The notes: a model not told the origin generated them from the sequence alone. DNA of 64,000 bases from JBKHDT01 sp049974825 (GCA_049974825.1 JBNGDJ010000002.1:1-64000); one strand, 5' to 3'. Positions 18,077-27,338 are shown, counted from the stretch's first letter. Translations and numbers: made by a program.

Positions 18077-18441
18077 GGCAGTGCCTGCCGTTTATCCGGA
18101 TTCCTCGGGAAACGCTGCATTCCTGCAGAGGGTCCCTGAGATAACCACCTGCCGGGTCGGGATAAAAACCCTTCATGAAACTGAGGCGACATGTGCCTGC
18201 CTTATTGCATAAACCCCGGCTTGATGCGGGTTTTGCGCGGCGGGCGGTCGTGATTCATCAGGCTTGCACTAATCGCTCACCTGTCCGAAACTTGCCATGA
18301 CCGCAGGCGCCGGGCAATCGCCCGACGAGCACGGCTGGCATGGGGGTGAATCCCCGCCTGGCCGCCGTTCGTGAAGCGTTTTTGCATACGGGGCGACCGC
18401 CGTCGTCCACGTCCAGATGTCAGGGGGAGTGACCAGATATC
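18077..18441. other. 365-bp divergent intergenic region between zur and the MBL-fold gene
   Basis: Holds the promoters of two divergent genes. A small palindromic element at 18107-18136 (GGGA-x4-CTGCA, four bases, TGCAG-x4-TCCC) resembles the left hairpin of the dispersed repeat family. A GC-rich imperfect hairpin near 18213-18235 (CCCCG...CGGG with T-run) may be a terminator remnant. I saw no Zur-like box here. Confidence 0.45.
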
Positions 18442-19482
18442 ATGAAAAGAATTTCTCAGGACCAGATATTCCGGGCGCCGCGCCGGCAGTTTCTCAAGCG
18501 GATGGGCGGCATGGCCGCAGTGATGGCGGCCATGCCGGCCGGGTTTGCCCCCGCGTTGCTGGCCGACGAACATGCCGAGCAGATCAAGGGCCCGCGGGTC
18601 AATGACATCCCGGCCATGCCGATTTCCGATCACGTGCACGTGATCATCTCGCCCGATGGCTTTCCGTCCCCGATCAACAAGGGGATGATGAGCAATATCA
18701 CTTTTGTCGAGACCGAGAAGGGTATCGTGGTGATCGATTCCGGCGCCTCGCTGCAGATCGGCGAGATGGCGTTGCGCCAGCTTCGCGAGATTACCGATGC
18801 CCCGGTGATTGCGATCTTCAATTCGCACTATCATGGCGATCACTGGCTGGGCAACCATGCCTTTGTGAATGCCTATCCGGACGTGCCGATCTACGCGCAT
18901 GAAAACACCATGACCTTTATCCGCACCGGTCAGGGCGATTTCTGGATGCGCATGATGGAGAACTCCACCGATGGGGCAACGGCCGGGACCATCGCCACGC
19001 CGCCGACGGAAATCATCGCCCACGGGGACGAGTTCAACTTCGGCGACATCACCATCCGCTGTCACCATTACGGCACCGCCCATACCCCGGCCGATGTTTG
19101 CTTCGAGATTGTCGAGGACAAGGTGGTCCACGTGGGCGATGCGGCGATGGACAACCGGATCGCATTCATGGATGACGGCAGCTACCTCGGGACCTTCCGC
19201 ACCTACGACGCGCTGAAGGAAGCGGTTCCGGACGCGCTGTGGCTGCCGGCGCACGGCAACCCGGGCAAGGAGGTTCTGGCCAACAACCGGGAGCTGTTCG
19301 AGGGTATCTACGAGACCGCGCTTCAGGCCGTGCAGGACATGGTGCCGCCTGATCAGGTCACCGAGCTGGTGCTCAAGGACCCTCGCGTGAGCAAGTACGC
19401 GGGCATTACCGAGGGCTTCGATGACAATATCGGCCGGTACACCAGCCTGGCCTACCTTGAGGCCGAGGCCAATGCCTTCTGA
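18442..19482 (+). CDS. exported metallo-beta-lactamase-fold hydrolase with Tat-like leader
   Basis: Protein of about 346 residues. The leader RAPRRQFLKRMGGMAAVMAA has the twin-arginine pattern R-R-x-F-L-K, so it is probably exported folded. The hydrolase domain shows VIDSGASLQIG, the zinc motif H-x-H-x-D-H as SHYHGDHW near residue 130, HTPADVCFEI, VVHVGDAAMDN and LPAHGNPG, which supply the remaining metal ligands. Similar proteins are annotated as quinoprotein-relay or SoxH-like metallohydrolases; the substrate is unknown. It is monocistronic, ending at a terminator at 19548-19584. Confidence 0.8.
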   Translation: MKRISQDQIFRAPRRQFLKRMGGMAAVMAAMPAGFAPALLADEHAEQIKGPRVNDIPAMPISDHVHVIISPDGFPSPINKGMMSNITFVETEKGIVVIDSGASLQIGEMALRQLREITDAPVIAIFNSHYHGDHWLGNHAFVNAYPDVPIYAHENTMTFIRTGQGDFWMRMMENSTDGATAGTIATPPTEIIAHGDEFNFGDITIRCHHYGTAHTPADVCFEIVEDKVVHVGDAAMDNRIAFMDDGSYLGTFRTYDALKEAVPDALWLPAHGNPGKEVLANNRELFEGIYETALQAVQDMVPPDQVTELVLKDPRVSKYAGITEGFDDNIGRYTSLAYLEAEANAF

Positions 19483-19547
19483 GGCATTGTGATGCCCCTG
19501 CCCGGTGCGCCGTGGTGACGGCCAAGCCGGGTGCCGTGCAAAAATAC

Positions 19548-19584
19548 CCCCGCCGGTGGCCGATGCCATGTCGGCGGGGTTTTT
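19548..19584 (+). terminator. rho-independent terminator after the MBL-fold gene
   Basis: Stem CCCCGCCG (19548-19555) pairs with CGGCGGGG (19572-19579) and is followed by TTTTT. It separates the MBL-fold gene from the small membrane protein gene. Confidence 0.75.
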
Positions 19585-19656
19585 GTATAAGCTGCCTGTG
19601 CAAGCAGGCAATGTTCGCCGCAGTCAATCTTCGGAGGTAAGAGGAACCAAGTCCAT

Positions 19657-19866
19657 ATGTCTCGCTGGCTTATCGTGGCGGGGGCCGTGCTGATCGTCCT
19701 CGGTCTGATCTGGCATTACGCGCCCTGGATGCTCAACTGGTTCGGAAAGCTGCCGGGCGATATCCGGATCGAGAACGAGAACACGCGGGTGTTTATTCCC
19801 ATTACCTCCATGCTGGTGGTGAGCATCCTGTTGAGCGTGATTCTGAGCCTGTTCTTTCGTCGTTGA
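19657..19866 (+). CDS. small DUF2905 membrane protein
   Basis: Protein of 69 residues with two transmembrane helices (SRWLIVAGAVLIVLGLIW and the C-terminal FIPITSMLVVSILLSVILSL) around the conserved segment WFGKLPGDIRIENENTRVF, diagnostic for DUF2905. GGAGG and GAGGA lie upstream of the ATG. The biochemical role is unknown. Confidence 0.85.
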   Translation: MSRWLIVAGAVLIVLGLIWHYAPWMLNWFGKLPGDIRIENENTRVFIPITSMLVVSILLSVILSLFFRR

Positions 19867-19909
19867 GGCGCGGGTTCGTCCAAACCTGGCTGCGTGCCGG
19901 ATCTGCCCG

Positions 19910-20614
19910 TCAGCGGGTGCTGGCAAGTACCTCCACCTGCTCGTCCCAGATATCACTGTCCTCGAAGCCGTCATGGCCGGCGCGGATGACCGGGGTGTCC
20001 CGCCCCAGCAGTCGCGGCAGCCAATGGCGCAGGGCTTCGACATTGTTCGGCTGGTCTTCACCGCCCCGGTCCTCGGGGCGCTGGTTGAGCACGATGCCGG
20101 CCAGCCGCGCGCCATGGCGCAGAATGCTCTCGGCCGCGGTCAAAGTCACCGACTGGGTGCCCAGCCGGTCAGCCGCCACCAGCAGGATCGGCAGGTCCAG
20201 CGTGATCGCCAGGTGAAGGTTGAGCGCATCATCGGCAATGGGCGAGTAGATGCCCCCGGCACCCTCGACCAGGGTGTAGTCCCCGGCCGCCAGCACCGTC
20301 TGGCAGGCATCCACCAGGTCGGAGACAGGCAGGTTTCGGTTCTCGCGGCGCGCCGCCTCGGGCGGCGCCAGCGCAGCCTCCAATCGATGCGGACAGACCT
20401 CCGCCAGCGGCTGGCGGTTTCCGGCCGCCTCGCGCAGGGCCTGTGCATCGGCGGGCAGCCGCTCGCCGTTGGCCGCGGTCAGGCAGCCGGACTCGGCAGG
20501 CTTGACCACCCGGACCGGTTGCCCCGCCTGCAGAAGCGACCGGGCAATGGCACAGCCGATGAATGTCTTGCCCATGCCGGTGTCGGTTGCCGAGACAAAC
20601 AGTCCCCGCTGCAT
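19910..20614 (-). CDS. bioD: dethiobiotin synthetase
   Basis: Enzyme of about 234 residues that closes the ureido ring of dethiobiotin from diaminopelargonate, CO2 and ATP. The N-terminal P-loop is FVSATDTGMGKTFIGCAIAR, the family motif T-D-T-x-x-G-K-T. PVRVVKPAESGC carries the conserved Lys, and YTLVEGAGGIYSPIADDALN the VEGAGG motif. No other biotin gene is nearby. It starts 15 bp after purC on the same strand, so the two are probably co-transcribed. Confidence 0.93.
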   Translation of the reverse strand: MQRGLFVSATDTGMGKTFIGCAIARSLLQAGQPVRVVKPAESGCLTAANGERLPADAQALREAAGNRQPLAEVCPHRLEAALAPPEAARRENRNLPVSDLVDACQTVLAAGDYTLVEGAGGIYSPIADDALNLHLAITLDLPILLVAADRLGTQSVTLTAAESILRHGARLAGIVLNQRPEDRGGEDQPNNVEALRHWLPRLLGRDTPVIRAGHDGFEDSDIWDEQVEVLASTR

Positions 20615-20629
20615 GATGCCCTCTCTTCG

Positions 20630-21544
20630 TCAGGTCGCGGGCGCCGGATCGGCCGTCCCGGTCAGGCGTTCCAGGGCTTCCTGGTAGCGGGCGGTCGTCT
20701 GGGCAACCACCTCGGGCGGCACCTCCGGCCCCGGCGGGCGCTTGTCCCAGTCCAGGGTCTCCAGCCAGTCTCGAATGTACTGCTTGTCGAAGGAGGGCGG
20801 GCTGCTTCCCGGGCGGTAACTTTCCGCAGGCCAGAACCGGGAGGAGTCCGGGGTCAGGGCCTCGTCGATCAGGTACAACTGTTCCTGCGCGTCTACCCCG
20901 AACTCGAACTTGGTATCCGCGATAATGATGTCGCGACCGCGGGCATATTCGGCCGCATGGCGATACAAGGCGAGGGCGGTGTCCCGCACCTGGGCGGCAA
21001 GCGACTCGCCCAGCAGGGCCACCGTGTCCTCGTAGGTGATGTTCTCGTCGTGATCGCCGACCGCGGCCTTGGAGGAGGGCGTGTAAATTGGCTCGGGTAG
21101 CCGGTCTGCCATCTGTAGCCCCGTGGGAAGCGGGATGCCGCAAACCGAGCCATGCGCCAGGTAATCCTTGTAGCCCGACCCGATCAGGTAGCCCCGGACG
21201 ATGGCCTCCACCGGCAGCGCCCGCAGCTTGCGCACCACCATGCTTCGTCCTTCCAGTGGTGCCCGTTGCGCCGGGTCCGGGATGATATCTTCCAGGGTTG
21301 GCGTCTCGGCCAGATGGTTGGGCACGATGTCTCGGCTGCGGTCGAACCAGAACCGGGAGACTGCCGTGAGCACCTCGCCCTTGCCGGGAATCGGCGTCGG
21401 CAGGATCACGTCGAACGCCGACAGTCGGTCCGTGGTGACGATCAGCAGGTGTTGTTCGTCGACATCGTAAATGTCACGTACCTTGCCGCGGTGGACCAGC
21501 GACAGGGTGCTGAGGTGTGACTCGAACAGGGCAGGGCGACTCAT
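20630..21544 (-). CDS. purC: phosphoribosylaminoimidazole-succinocarboxamide synthase
   Basis: Protein of about 304 residues (MSRPALFESHLSTL start). It makes SAICAR from CAIR, aspartate and ATP in purine synthesis. Signatures: LVHRGKVRDIYDVD (nucleotide-binding strand), TDRLSAFDVILPTPIPGKG, VEAIVRGYLIGSGYKDYL and IADTKFEFGVD. It belongs to the longer (about 300-residue) class, not the 237-residue E. coli class. A further in-frame start at 21598 adds 18 unconserved residues and was rejected. Confidence 0.93.
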   Translation of the reverse strand: MSRPALFESHLSTLSLVHRGKVRDIYDVDEQHLLIVTTDRLSAFDVILPTPIPGKGEVLTAVSRFWFDRSRDIVPNHLAETPTLEDIIPDPAQRAPLEGRSMVVRKLRALPVEAIVRGYLIGSGYKDYLAHGSVCGIPLPTGLQMADRLPEPIYTPSSKAAVGDHDENITYEDTVALLGESLAAQVRDTALALYRHAAEYARGRDIIIADTKFEFGVDAQEQLYLIDEALTPDSSRFWPAESYRPGSSPPSFDKQYIRDWLETLDWDKRPPGPEVPPEVVAQTTARYQEALERLTGTADPAPAT

Positions 21545-21784
21545 CTTGGCGGAGGCTTCCAGAAGAACGAATGGGGCCGGACCGTTTGGCGTGTACAATC
21601 GTTAGCCAGCTTGGCAAATGATCGGCAGACGGTACGCGAGATAGGGCTCGGGCGCGGGGGTGGTCGCGGGATTGCCGCTGACCGTTCCGGCAAGCCAGCC
21701 ATTTTGCAGATCGTCACCATTTTATCAAATGCCCCGACGGCTGGCCTGGTCCGGTCGGGTCGCCTGTTTCTCGATGGAGGGGTC

Positions 21785-23080
21785 ATGCGTCTTGTCATTC
21801 TTCGCCTTTTCGCGGTTTTGTTGCTGCTCGCAACGACCTCGGTACAGGCCGGTTTTTCGCTCAAGCTGGATTCCGGCGATCAGCTGGATGTGGAAACGAT
21901 CAATCCCGAGGGCTCTGGACCGCTGTTTGTCTGGCTGATCAACCAGTATGCCGAAACCCAGGGGCCGGACGAGCTGGCCGAGGTGCTGGTCGAGCGCGAC
22001 GCGGTCCTCTGGCGCGTGGATCTCCTGGAAACCCTGCTTCTGCAGCGGACCAACCAGGCGGTGCGCAGCATTGACGGCACGCCGGTGGCTGCCCTGCTGG
22101 ATGAGGCAGTGGCGCAGGGGCATGGACCGATCGTTCTGGTCACCTGCGACCGGATGTCGGTGCCCCTCCTGCGCGGCATGCGGACCTGGCAGGCGCGTGC
22201 CGAGGATGCCTCCGCCGTGGCCGGTGCAGTGCTGTTTTTCCCCAACCTGTACCGGGGAACGCCCGTGGCCGGCGAGGACCCGGAATTCATGGGGATTGTC
22301 TCGGCAACCAGCATGCCGGTAATCATCATGCAGCCGGAACTGGGGACCAATCGAACCCGGCTGCAGAACCTGCTTTCGACCCTGCAGTCGGGGGGCAGCC
22401 CGGCCTTTGGCTGGATGATCGACGGGGTACGAGACTACTACCTCCTGCACGAGGAAGACCCGCAGAGCGAATCGCTGGAGGCCATGGGGCCGGTTCCGGA
22501 GGCCGTGCGACTGGCGAAGGACACCACGCCGGACCAACTGCTGGCCGCCGCGCAACTGTTGGCGAAGGTGCCCCGCCCGGATGAGCCGCCGCCGCTGGAC
22601 AAAAGCGCCGAAAAGCCCGTCGCGCCTGCCTATGGCCTGGTTGAGCGACCGCCGGAACCGGCGCCGGATTACCAGCTGCCTGATGCCCGCGGGCCGATGC
22701 ACGAGGCGTCCGAGAATATTGGGCGCGTGACCTTGGTGAACTTCTGGGCCACCTGGTGCCCGTCCTGCGTGCACGAGATTCCCTCCATGAACCGCCTGCA
22801 GGCCGGCTATGCACCAGAAGACTTCGCCATCGTGTCCTTCAATTACAAGGAGGACCGCGCCCACGTGCTCGATTTCATGGAGCGCATTGAGGTGGAGTTT
22901 CCGGTTCTGCTGGATATCGACGGTGCAGTCTCAGACCGCTGGGATGTCTTCGCCTTTCCCAGCTCGTTCATTCTTGATGCCGAGGGGCGCATCCGCTACT
23001 CGGTGAACACGGCCATCGAATGGCACACGGACGAAGTCCGTGCGGTGGTCGATGCACTAATCGAAGAACGGGATGACTGA
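21785..23080 (+). CDS. exported two-domain protein: hydrolase-like region plus TlpA/thioredoxin domain
   Basis: Protein of about 431 residues. ATG 21785 is preceded by GGAGG. The signal peptide is RLVILRLFAVLLLLATTSVQ. Residues 25-260 look like an alpha/beta-hydrolase remnant (GSGPLFVWLINQYAETQGP, GHGPIVLVTCDRMSVPLL), without an obvious catalytic triad. After a proline-rich linker, residues 300-430 form a TlpA-like thioredoxin domain with RVTLVNFWATWCPSCVHEIP; the WCPSC active site is near residue 322. It probably reduces or shuffles disulfides in the periplasm, perhaps during cytochrome c or lipoprotein maturation. It overlaps the next gene by 8 bp. Confidence 0.8.
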   Translation: MRLVILRLFAVLLLLATTSVQAGFSLKLDSGDQLDVETINPEGSGPLFVWLINQYAETQGPDELAEVLVERDAVLWRVDLLETLLLQRTNQAVRSIDGTPVAALLDEAVAQGHGPIVLVTCDRMSVPLLRGMRTWQARAEDASAVAGAVLFFPNLYRGTPVAGEDPEFMGIVSATSMPVIIMQPELGTNRTRLQNLLSTLQSGGSPAFGWMIDGVRDYYLLHEEDPQSESLEAMGPVPEAVRLAKDTTPDQLLAAAQLLAKVPRPDEPPPLDKSAEKPVAPAYGLVERPPEPAPDYQLPDARGPMHEASENIGRVTLVNFWATWCPSCVHEIPSMNRLQAGYAPEDFAIVSFNYKEDRAHVLDFMERIEVEFPVLLDIDGAVSDRWDVFAFPSSFILDAEGRIRYSVNTAIEWHTDEVRAVVDALIEERDD

Positions 23081-24338
23081 GGCAATGCCCGGACTGCGGA
23101 CGGTCTGGCTGCTGCCTGCGGTGCTTGCGGTCGTGTTGCTGCTGGGCGCGCCGGCCGGCATAGGCTGGCTCGCCGAGCGCTTGCTGCCGCCCCGGGCCGA
23201 GATCGCCACGGGCGCGGGGGACCTGCGCTGGCAACTGGTGGAATTCCGGCGGGGCTGGTTCACCTCCACCGCCGTTTCGCGACTAGTGATCGAGACGGAT
23301 CAATCCAGCCGGACCCTGGACTTGACCCACCAAGTGCGCCACTGGCCCTCATCGTTCGACAGCCTGGCGCATTTCGACACACAGACGCCAGCTGAAGCCG
23401 AAGCGATGGGGGCGGCCCGCACCGAGATGCTCTGGTCCGGCGCAACCCGGACGCGCGTTGCGCTTTCCGCGGGACGACTTCCATGGCCTGGAGCCTCGAA
23501 ATGGGTCGTGGAGCCCTCGGCCGGGACTGCCGAACTGCGAACCCGGCCTGATGGACAGGCAGCTCTGGGCTTGTCTTGGCCGGAGGTCGTCGCAGCGGGG
23601 CCGGCGGGTACACTGCAACTGCGCGCGCTGGATCTGAAGTTTGACGGGAACGGGTCGGCTGGCTCCGCGACCATCCAGGCTGCTGCCCAAGCCCTGGCCT
23701 GGACCCCGGAAGAGGACGCCGGGCTGCAGCTGGAACGGCTGGCGCTGGATCTGGCGCTTGCGCGGGATGTCGATGGCTTGCTGGGCGGCGAGGGCAAGCT
23801 TGCGTTTGACGCCCTGCAAGTCAGTGAGAAGGCCGCCGGACCCGGGGAAATCGGCCTGGCGGCAGAGCGGCTGGATCCACAGCTGATTGCCCGACTGGCC
23901 CGGCTGTATGCTTCCGGCCGCACTGATGGGCTGAACTGGGTGCTCGCGGGCCTGGCACTCGCTCAACAGCGCCCGGCCATCCGCATCGATCCGCTTTCAA
24001 TCGACACCGCGGACGGCCCTGTTGAGGGTCGGTTGGAAGCCCTTGTGCGTGATCCTGGCCCGGGCCGTCTGGTACTGGACCCGAATCTGCTGACGCTTGA
24101 ACTGGATCTGGCTACACCCGAACCCTTTGCCCGGGCACTGGTGGCCGCGACCCTGGCGGGGGCCTCATCGGCCGAAGGATCTCAAACCGGGTCCAGTGCG
24201 GCCCAGGCTCTGCTGCAGCGACTCGAGCGCATGGGGTGGATCAGCCGGCTGCCCGACGGGCGAATGGCCTTGTCGCTGGGTTTCAGGGACGGGTCTTTTC
24301 GACGCCAGTCGCAGCCGCTGCCTGCGGATAAACCATAA
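23073..24338 (+). CDS. DUF945 (YdgA-like) membrane-anchored protein
   Basis: Protein of about 421 residues. One N-terminal transmembrane helix (VWLLPAVLAVVLLLGAPAG) is followed by a long periplasmic region. DUF945 traits are WQLVEFRRGWFTSTAVSRLV, HQVRHWPSS and repeated beta-rich segments such as LQLRALDLKFDGNG. The 8-bp overlap with the TlpA-like gene suggests shared expression. DUF945 proteins have no settled biochemical role; some affect the envelope and motility. The assignment rests on architecture and the short conserved motifs. Confidence 0.65.
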   Translation: MTEAMPGLRTVWLLPAVLAVVLLLGAPAGIGWLAERLLPPRAEIATGAGDLRWQLVEFRRGWFTSTAVSRLVIETDQSSRTLDLTHQVRHWPSSFDSLAHFDTQTPAEAEAMGAARTEMLWSGATRTRVALSAGRLPWPGASKWVVEPSAGTAELRTRPDGQAALGLSWPEVVAAGPAGTLQLRALDLKFDGNGSAGSATIQAAAQALAWTPEEDAGLQLERLALDLALARDVDGLLGGEGKLAFDALQVSEKAAGPGEIGLAAERLDPQLIARLARLYASGRTDGLNWVLAGLALAQQRPAIRIDPLSIDTADGPVEGRLEALVRDPGPGRLVLDPNLLTLELDLATPEPFARALVAATLAGASSAEGSQTGSSAAQALLQRLERMGWISRLPDGRMALSLGFRDGSFRRQSQPLPADKP

Positions 24339-24442
24339 GCTGGAGCCTGCTTTGCCGGTTCCGGGTCTTGGGGCAAAATGCCCGATGTTTCGGAGCCTTT
24401 CAGGGGCTCCTGCCCGCCGCCACCTGACTTGAAGGGACTGTC

Positions 24443-25666
24443 ATGCCCGTCAATCTCTCTGCCCCCGAAAAACTTTTGCCGATCCCGGGGATTCGCCTGG
24501 GAATCGCGCGCGCCGGGGTGCGCAAGCCCGGCCGCAAGGATCTGGTCGTCATGACCCTCCCTGAAACGGCGACCGTCGCCGGCGTGTTTACGCAGAACCG
24601 TTACTGCGCCGCGCCGGTGAATCTATGCCGCGAGGTACTCGCGGGCGGACAGTCGGTGCGGGCGCTGGTCATCAACACCGGCTGTGCGAACGCCGGCACG
24701 GGTGATGCCGGCTACGAGGATGCCCGGGCCGTCTGCGCGGCCGTCGGCAAGGCGGTTGGCTGTGCGCCGGAACAGGTCCTGCCGTTTTCCACCGGGGTCA
24801 TCCTGGAACGTCTACCGGTGGACCGGATCGTGGCCGGGCTGCCCGACTGCATGGCGGATCTGGACGAGGATCGCTGGGTGTCGGCAGCTGAGGCCATCAT
24901 GACGACGGACATCGTGCCCAAGGGAATTTCGCGCACTTTCGAGGTTGATGGCCAGACCTGCCGGGTCACGGGTATTGCCAAGGGCTCCGGCATGATTCAC
25001 CCGAACATGGCCACCATGCTCGGTTACGTCGCCACCGACGTGCAGGTCCCGGGGCCGCTGTTGCAGGGCCTCCTGAAGGAGGTCGCGGACGCCAGCTTCA
25101 ACCGCGTCACGGTCGATGGCGACACTTCCACCAATGATGCTTTCATGCTGGTGGCCGCCGGCGCGGCGGACCGGCCCTGCATTGACCAACCCGAAGGACC
25201 GGCCTGGGAGGCGCTGCGCGAGGCGGTGCTGTCGGTCAGCGTGTTTCTCGCCCAGGCGCTGGCGCGGGATGGCGAGGGGGCGACCAAGTTTGTCACCATC
25301 GAAGTGCAGGGCGGTAGCAGAAGTGAAGAATGCCTGAAGGTAGGCAAGGCAATCGCGCACTCACCCCTGGTCAAGACCGCTTTGTTCGCCTCCGATCCCA
25401 ATCTCGGGCGCCTGCTGGCGGCCATTGGCAATGCCGGGATCGACGATCTTTCCGTCGACGGGGTATCGATGTGGCTGGGAGACGTGGAAGTGGTTCGTGG
25501 TGGCCAGCCGGCTCCGGATTACCGGGAATCCGATGCCGCCGAGGTGATGCAGGCGCCGGAGATCATCATCCGGGTTGACCTGGGCCGGGGGAATGCCCGC
25601 GACCGGGTCTGGACCTGCGACTTCTCTTACGATTACGTGCGGATCAACGCCGAATACCGGTCCTGA
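24443..25666 (+). CDS. argJ: bifunctional glutamate N-acetyltransferase / amino-acid acetyltransferase
   Basis: Ntn-type enzyme of about 407 residues that moves the acetyl group from N-acetylornithine to glutamate; bifunctional forms can also use acetyl-CoA. It cleaves itself before a Thr in GMIHPNMATMLGYVATD, giving alpha and beta subunits. Other motifs: VAGVFTQNRYCAAPV, NTGCANAGTGDAGYED, NRVTVDGDTSTNDAF and TALFASDPNLGRLLAAIGNAG. With argA also present, ArgJ may act mainly as the recycling transferase. Its stop overlaps the next start by one base (TGATG). Confidence 0.94.
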   Translation: MPVNLSAPEKLLPIPGIRLGIARAGVRKPGRKDLVVMTLPETATVAGVFTQNRYCAAPVNLCREVLAGGQSVRALVINTGCANAGTGDAGYEDARAVCAAVGKAVGCAPEQVLPFSTGVILERLPVDRIVAGLPDCMADLDEDRWVSAAEAIMTTDIVPKGISRTFEVDGQTCRVTGIAKGSGMIHPNMATMLGYVATDVQVPGPLLQGLLKEVADASFNRVTVDGDTSTNDAFMLVAAGAADRPCIDQPEGPAWEALREAVLSVSVFLAQALARDGEGATKFVTIEVQGGSRSEECLKVGKAIAHSPLVKTALFASDPNLGRLLAAIGNAGIDDLSVDGVSMWLGDVEVVRGGQPAPDYRESDAAEVMQAPEIIIRVDLGRGNARDRVWTCDFSYDYVRINAEYRS

Positions 25667-26742
25667 TGAGTACTCCCCGGCCTCCGGTTCGCGTCGCTGT
25701 TGGCGTGCTGCGCAATCGCGCCGGCGAGCTTCTGGTGGCCCGTCGGCCCGAGGGCAAGCCCCTGGCAGGCTACTGGGAGTTTCCCGGCGGCAAGTGCGAG
25801 CCGGACGAGCCGCCCAGTCAGGCGCTTGGCCGCGAGCTGGCCGAAGAACTGGGCGTGACGGTTCGCGCCCTGCGTCCTCTGATCGAGATTCCCTGGTCCT
25901 ACCCGGACTTCACCGTGCGCCTGCTGGTCTTCGACGTGCTGGAGTTCGAGGGACGCCCCCGGGGTATCGAAGGCCAGGCGCTTGCCTGGCGGTCGCTTGA
26001 AGCACTGCGGGACGAGAAACTCCCCCCGGCCAACCGGGGCATTCTCACGGCTCTGGGGCTGCCTGAGCGGCTGCTGGTCACGCCGGATGTCGCAGGTACT
26101 GGCCTGGGCGCCGAGCGGCGCTGGTTTCGTGCCCTCGAATCCAGCCTGGCGCGGCTGGGCGAATCGCCTGATGGGTTGCCCACACCCGTCAATAGCCTGG
26201 GGCCGGCACCGCTGGTCCAGCTTCGCTTGGGGCCCGACTGTTCCGAGGCCACCTGGCGGGCCGCTCTGCGCGTGATCCGGGCGCATGGTGCCCGGGGCAT
26301 CGTCAACGCCAGCCCGGAGCTGGCGCTGGCCCTGGGCGCCGATGGCGTGCACCTCAATCGCGCCCGGCTTAGAACCTGGGCCGCCGCCGGCCAGCGGCCC
26401 CTGCCCGAACTGCTGCTGGTCAGTGCCGTGGCGCACGACATCCAGGAATTGATCATGGCAAGAACCGTCCGGGCCGACCTGGCACTGGTTTCGCCCGTGG
26501 CGCCCACGGTCTCCCATCCCGGGGCGGCAACACTCGGCTGGAGCGGATTTGCCGCCCTCGCGGACCAGGCGCCCATGCCGGTTTATGCACTCGGTGGCAT
26601 GGGGGAGGCCGATCTGCCTCTGGCCCGGGCCCACGGCGGACAGGGGATCGCGGCCATCAGCGCGCTTTGGCACTGGCCGCCCAGAATCTCGGCCACTCCC
26701 GACGGGCCGTCGCCACACAACGACCGGAGTACAACCCCATGA
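25666..26742 (+). CDS. Nudix hydrolase fused to a ThiE/TenI-like TIM-barrel domain
   Basis: Protein of about 358 residues. Residues 1-135 are a MutT-like Nudix domain with the full Nudix box G-x5-E-x7-R-E-L-x-E-E-L-G (GKCEPDEPPSQALGRELAEE), probably cleansing oxidised dGTP. Residues 180-340 resemble thiamine-phosphate synthase (LRLGPDCSEATWRAAL, ALGADGVHLNRARL, VSPVAPTVSHPGAATLGW, VYALGGMGEADL). The canonical ThiE HVGQ-D segment appears as GVHLN, so thiamine activity is doubtful. The fusion, next to argJ, is familiar from other gammaproteobacteria. It is coupled to argJ (TGATG) and to the next gene (ATGA at 26739). Confidence 0.88.
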   Translation: MSTPRPPVRVAVGVLRNRAGELLVARRPEGKPLAGYWEFPGGKCEPDEPPSQALGRELAEELGVTVRALRPLIEIPWSYPDFTVRLLVFDVLEFEGRPRGIEGQALAWRSLEALRDEKLPPANRGILTALGLPERLLVTPDVAGTGLGAERRWFRALESSLARLGESPDGLPTPVNSLGPAPLVQLRLGPDCSEATWRAALRVIRAHGARGIVNASPELALALGADGVHLNRARLRTWAAAGQRPLPELLLVSAVAHDIQELIMARTVRADLALVSPVAPTVSHPGAATLGWSGFAALADQAPMPVYALGGMGEADLPLARAHGGQGIAAISALWHWPPRISATPDGPSPHNDRSTTP

Positions 26743-27233
26743 GCATGAAACAGGCACGCTGGCTGGTTGCCACGCTGGTGATCATCGGCCTGCTCGGCTA
26801 CCTGCACGGGCGCAACCCCATGAACCTGGGCAAGCCCGACCAGCCCGCCTTCGGCCCGGTGACCGAGATTGCCGCGCCGGAAAACTGCTCGGTCAAGGGA
26901 GCGGGCTGCACGGTGGAACTGCCCGAACTGGGCACCTATACCGTCCGCATGCCCGAGCGGGTCGTGCCGCTGGAAAAGTTTACGCTGGCGGTTGAACCCG
27001 ATGCCGGGTTGCTGCCCGAAACCGGTGCGGTCCATGCCAACTTTGACATGATCGGGATGGACATGGGCTTCAACGATTACGTGCTCGAGCGCGAAGCCTC
27101 CGGCCGATTTCGCGCCGAAGTCATCCTGCCGGTCTGCACTGCCGATCGGTCGGACTGGATTTTGGACCTGCACCTGACCACCACCCGGGGCACTTTCTAC
27201 ACCCGGTTGCCCTTCGACATGCCCCGGCGGTGA
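26739..27233 (+). CDS. conserved membrane-anchored protein of unknown function
   Basis: Protein of about 164 residues. An N-terminal helix (ARWLVATLVIIGLLGYLHG) anchors a periplasmic beta-rich domain containing two Cys (CSVKGAGC), a methionine-rich strand (FDMIGMDMGFNDY) and LPVCTADRSDWILDLHL. The Met/Cys layout is reminiscent of small copper-handling or YtkA-like domains, but I do not recognise a named family. The ATG overlaps the preceding stop as ATGA and has GGAG upstream. Confidence 0.7.
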   Translation: MSMKQARWLVATLVIIGLLGYLHGRNPMNLGKPDQPAFGPVTEIAAPENCSVKGAGCTVELPELGTYTVRMPERVVPLEKFTLAVEPDAGLLPETGAVHANFDMIGMDMGFNDYVLEREASGRFRAEVILPVCTADRSDWILDLHLTTTRGTFYTRLPFDMPRR

Positions 27234-27338
27234 TTGCGAGACGTGGGCGCTTGAGAGGGCGAGATGGCATTCCTGCATGTTCGCGCAGGCTTCCTGGCAG
27301 CTGGGGTCTCGACCTGAAGAGGTGGGGACGGCGAATGA

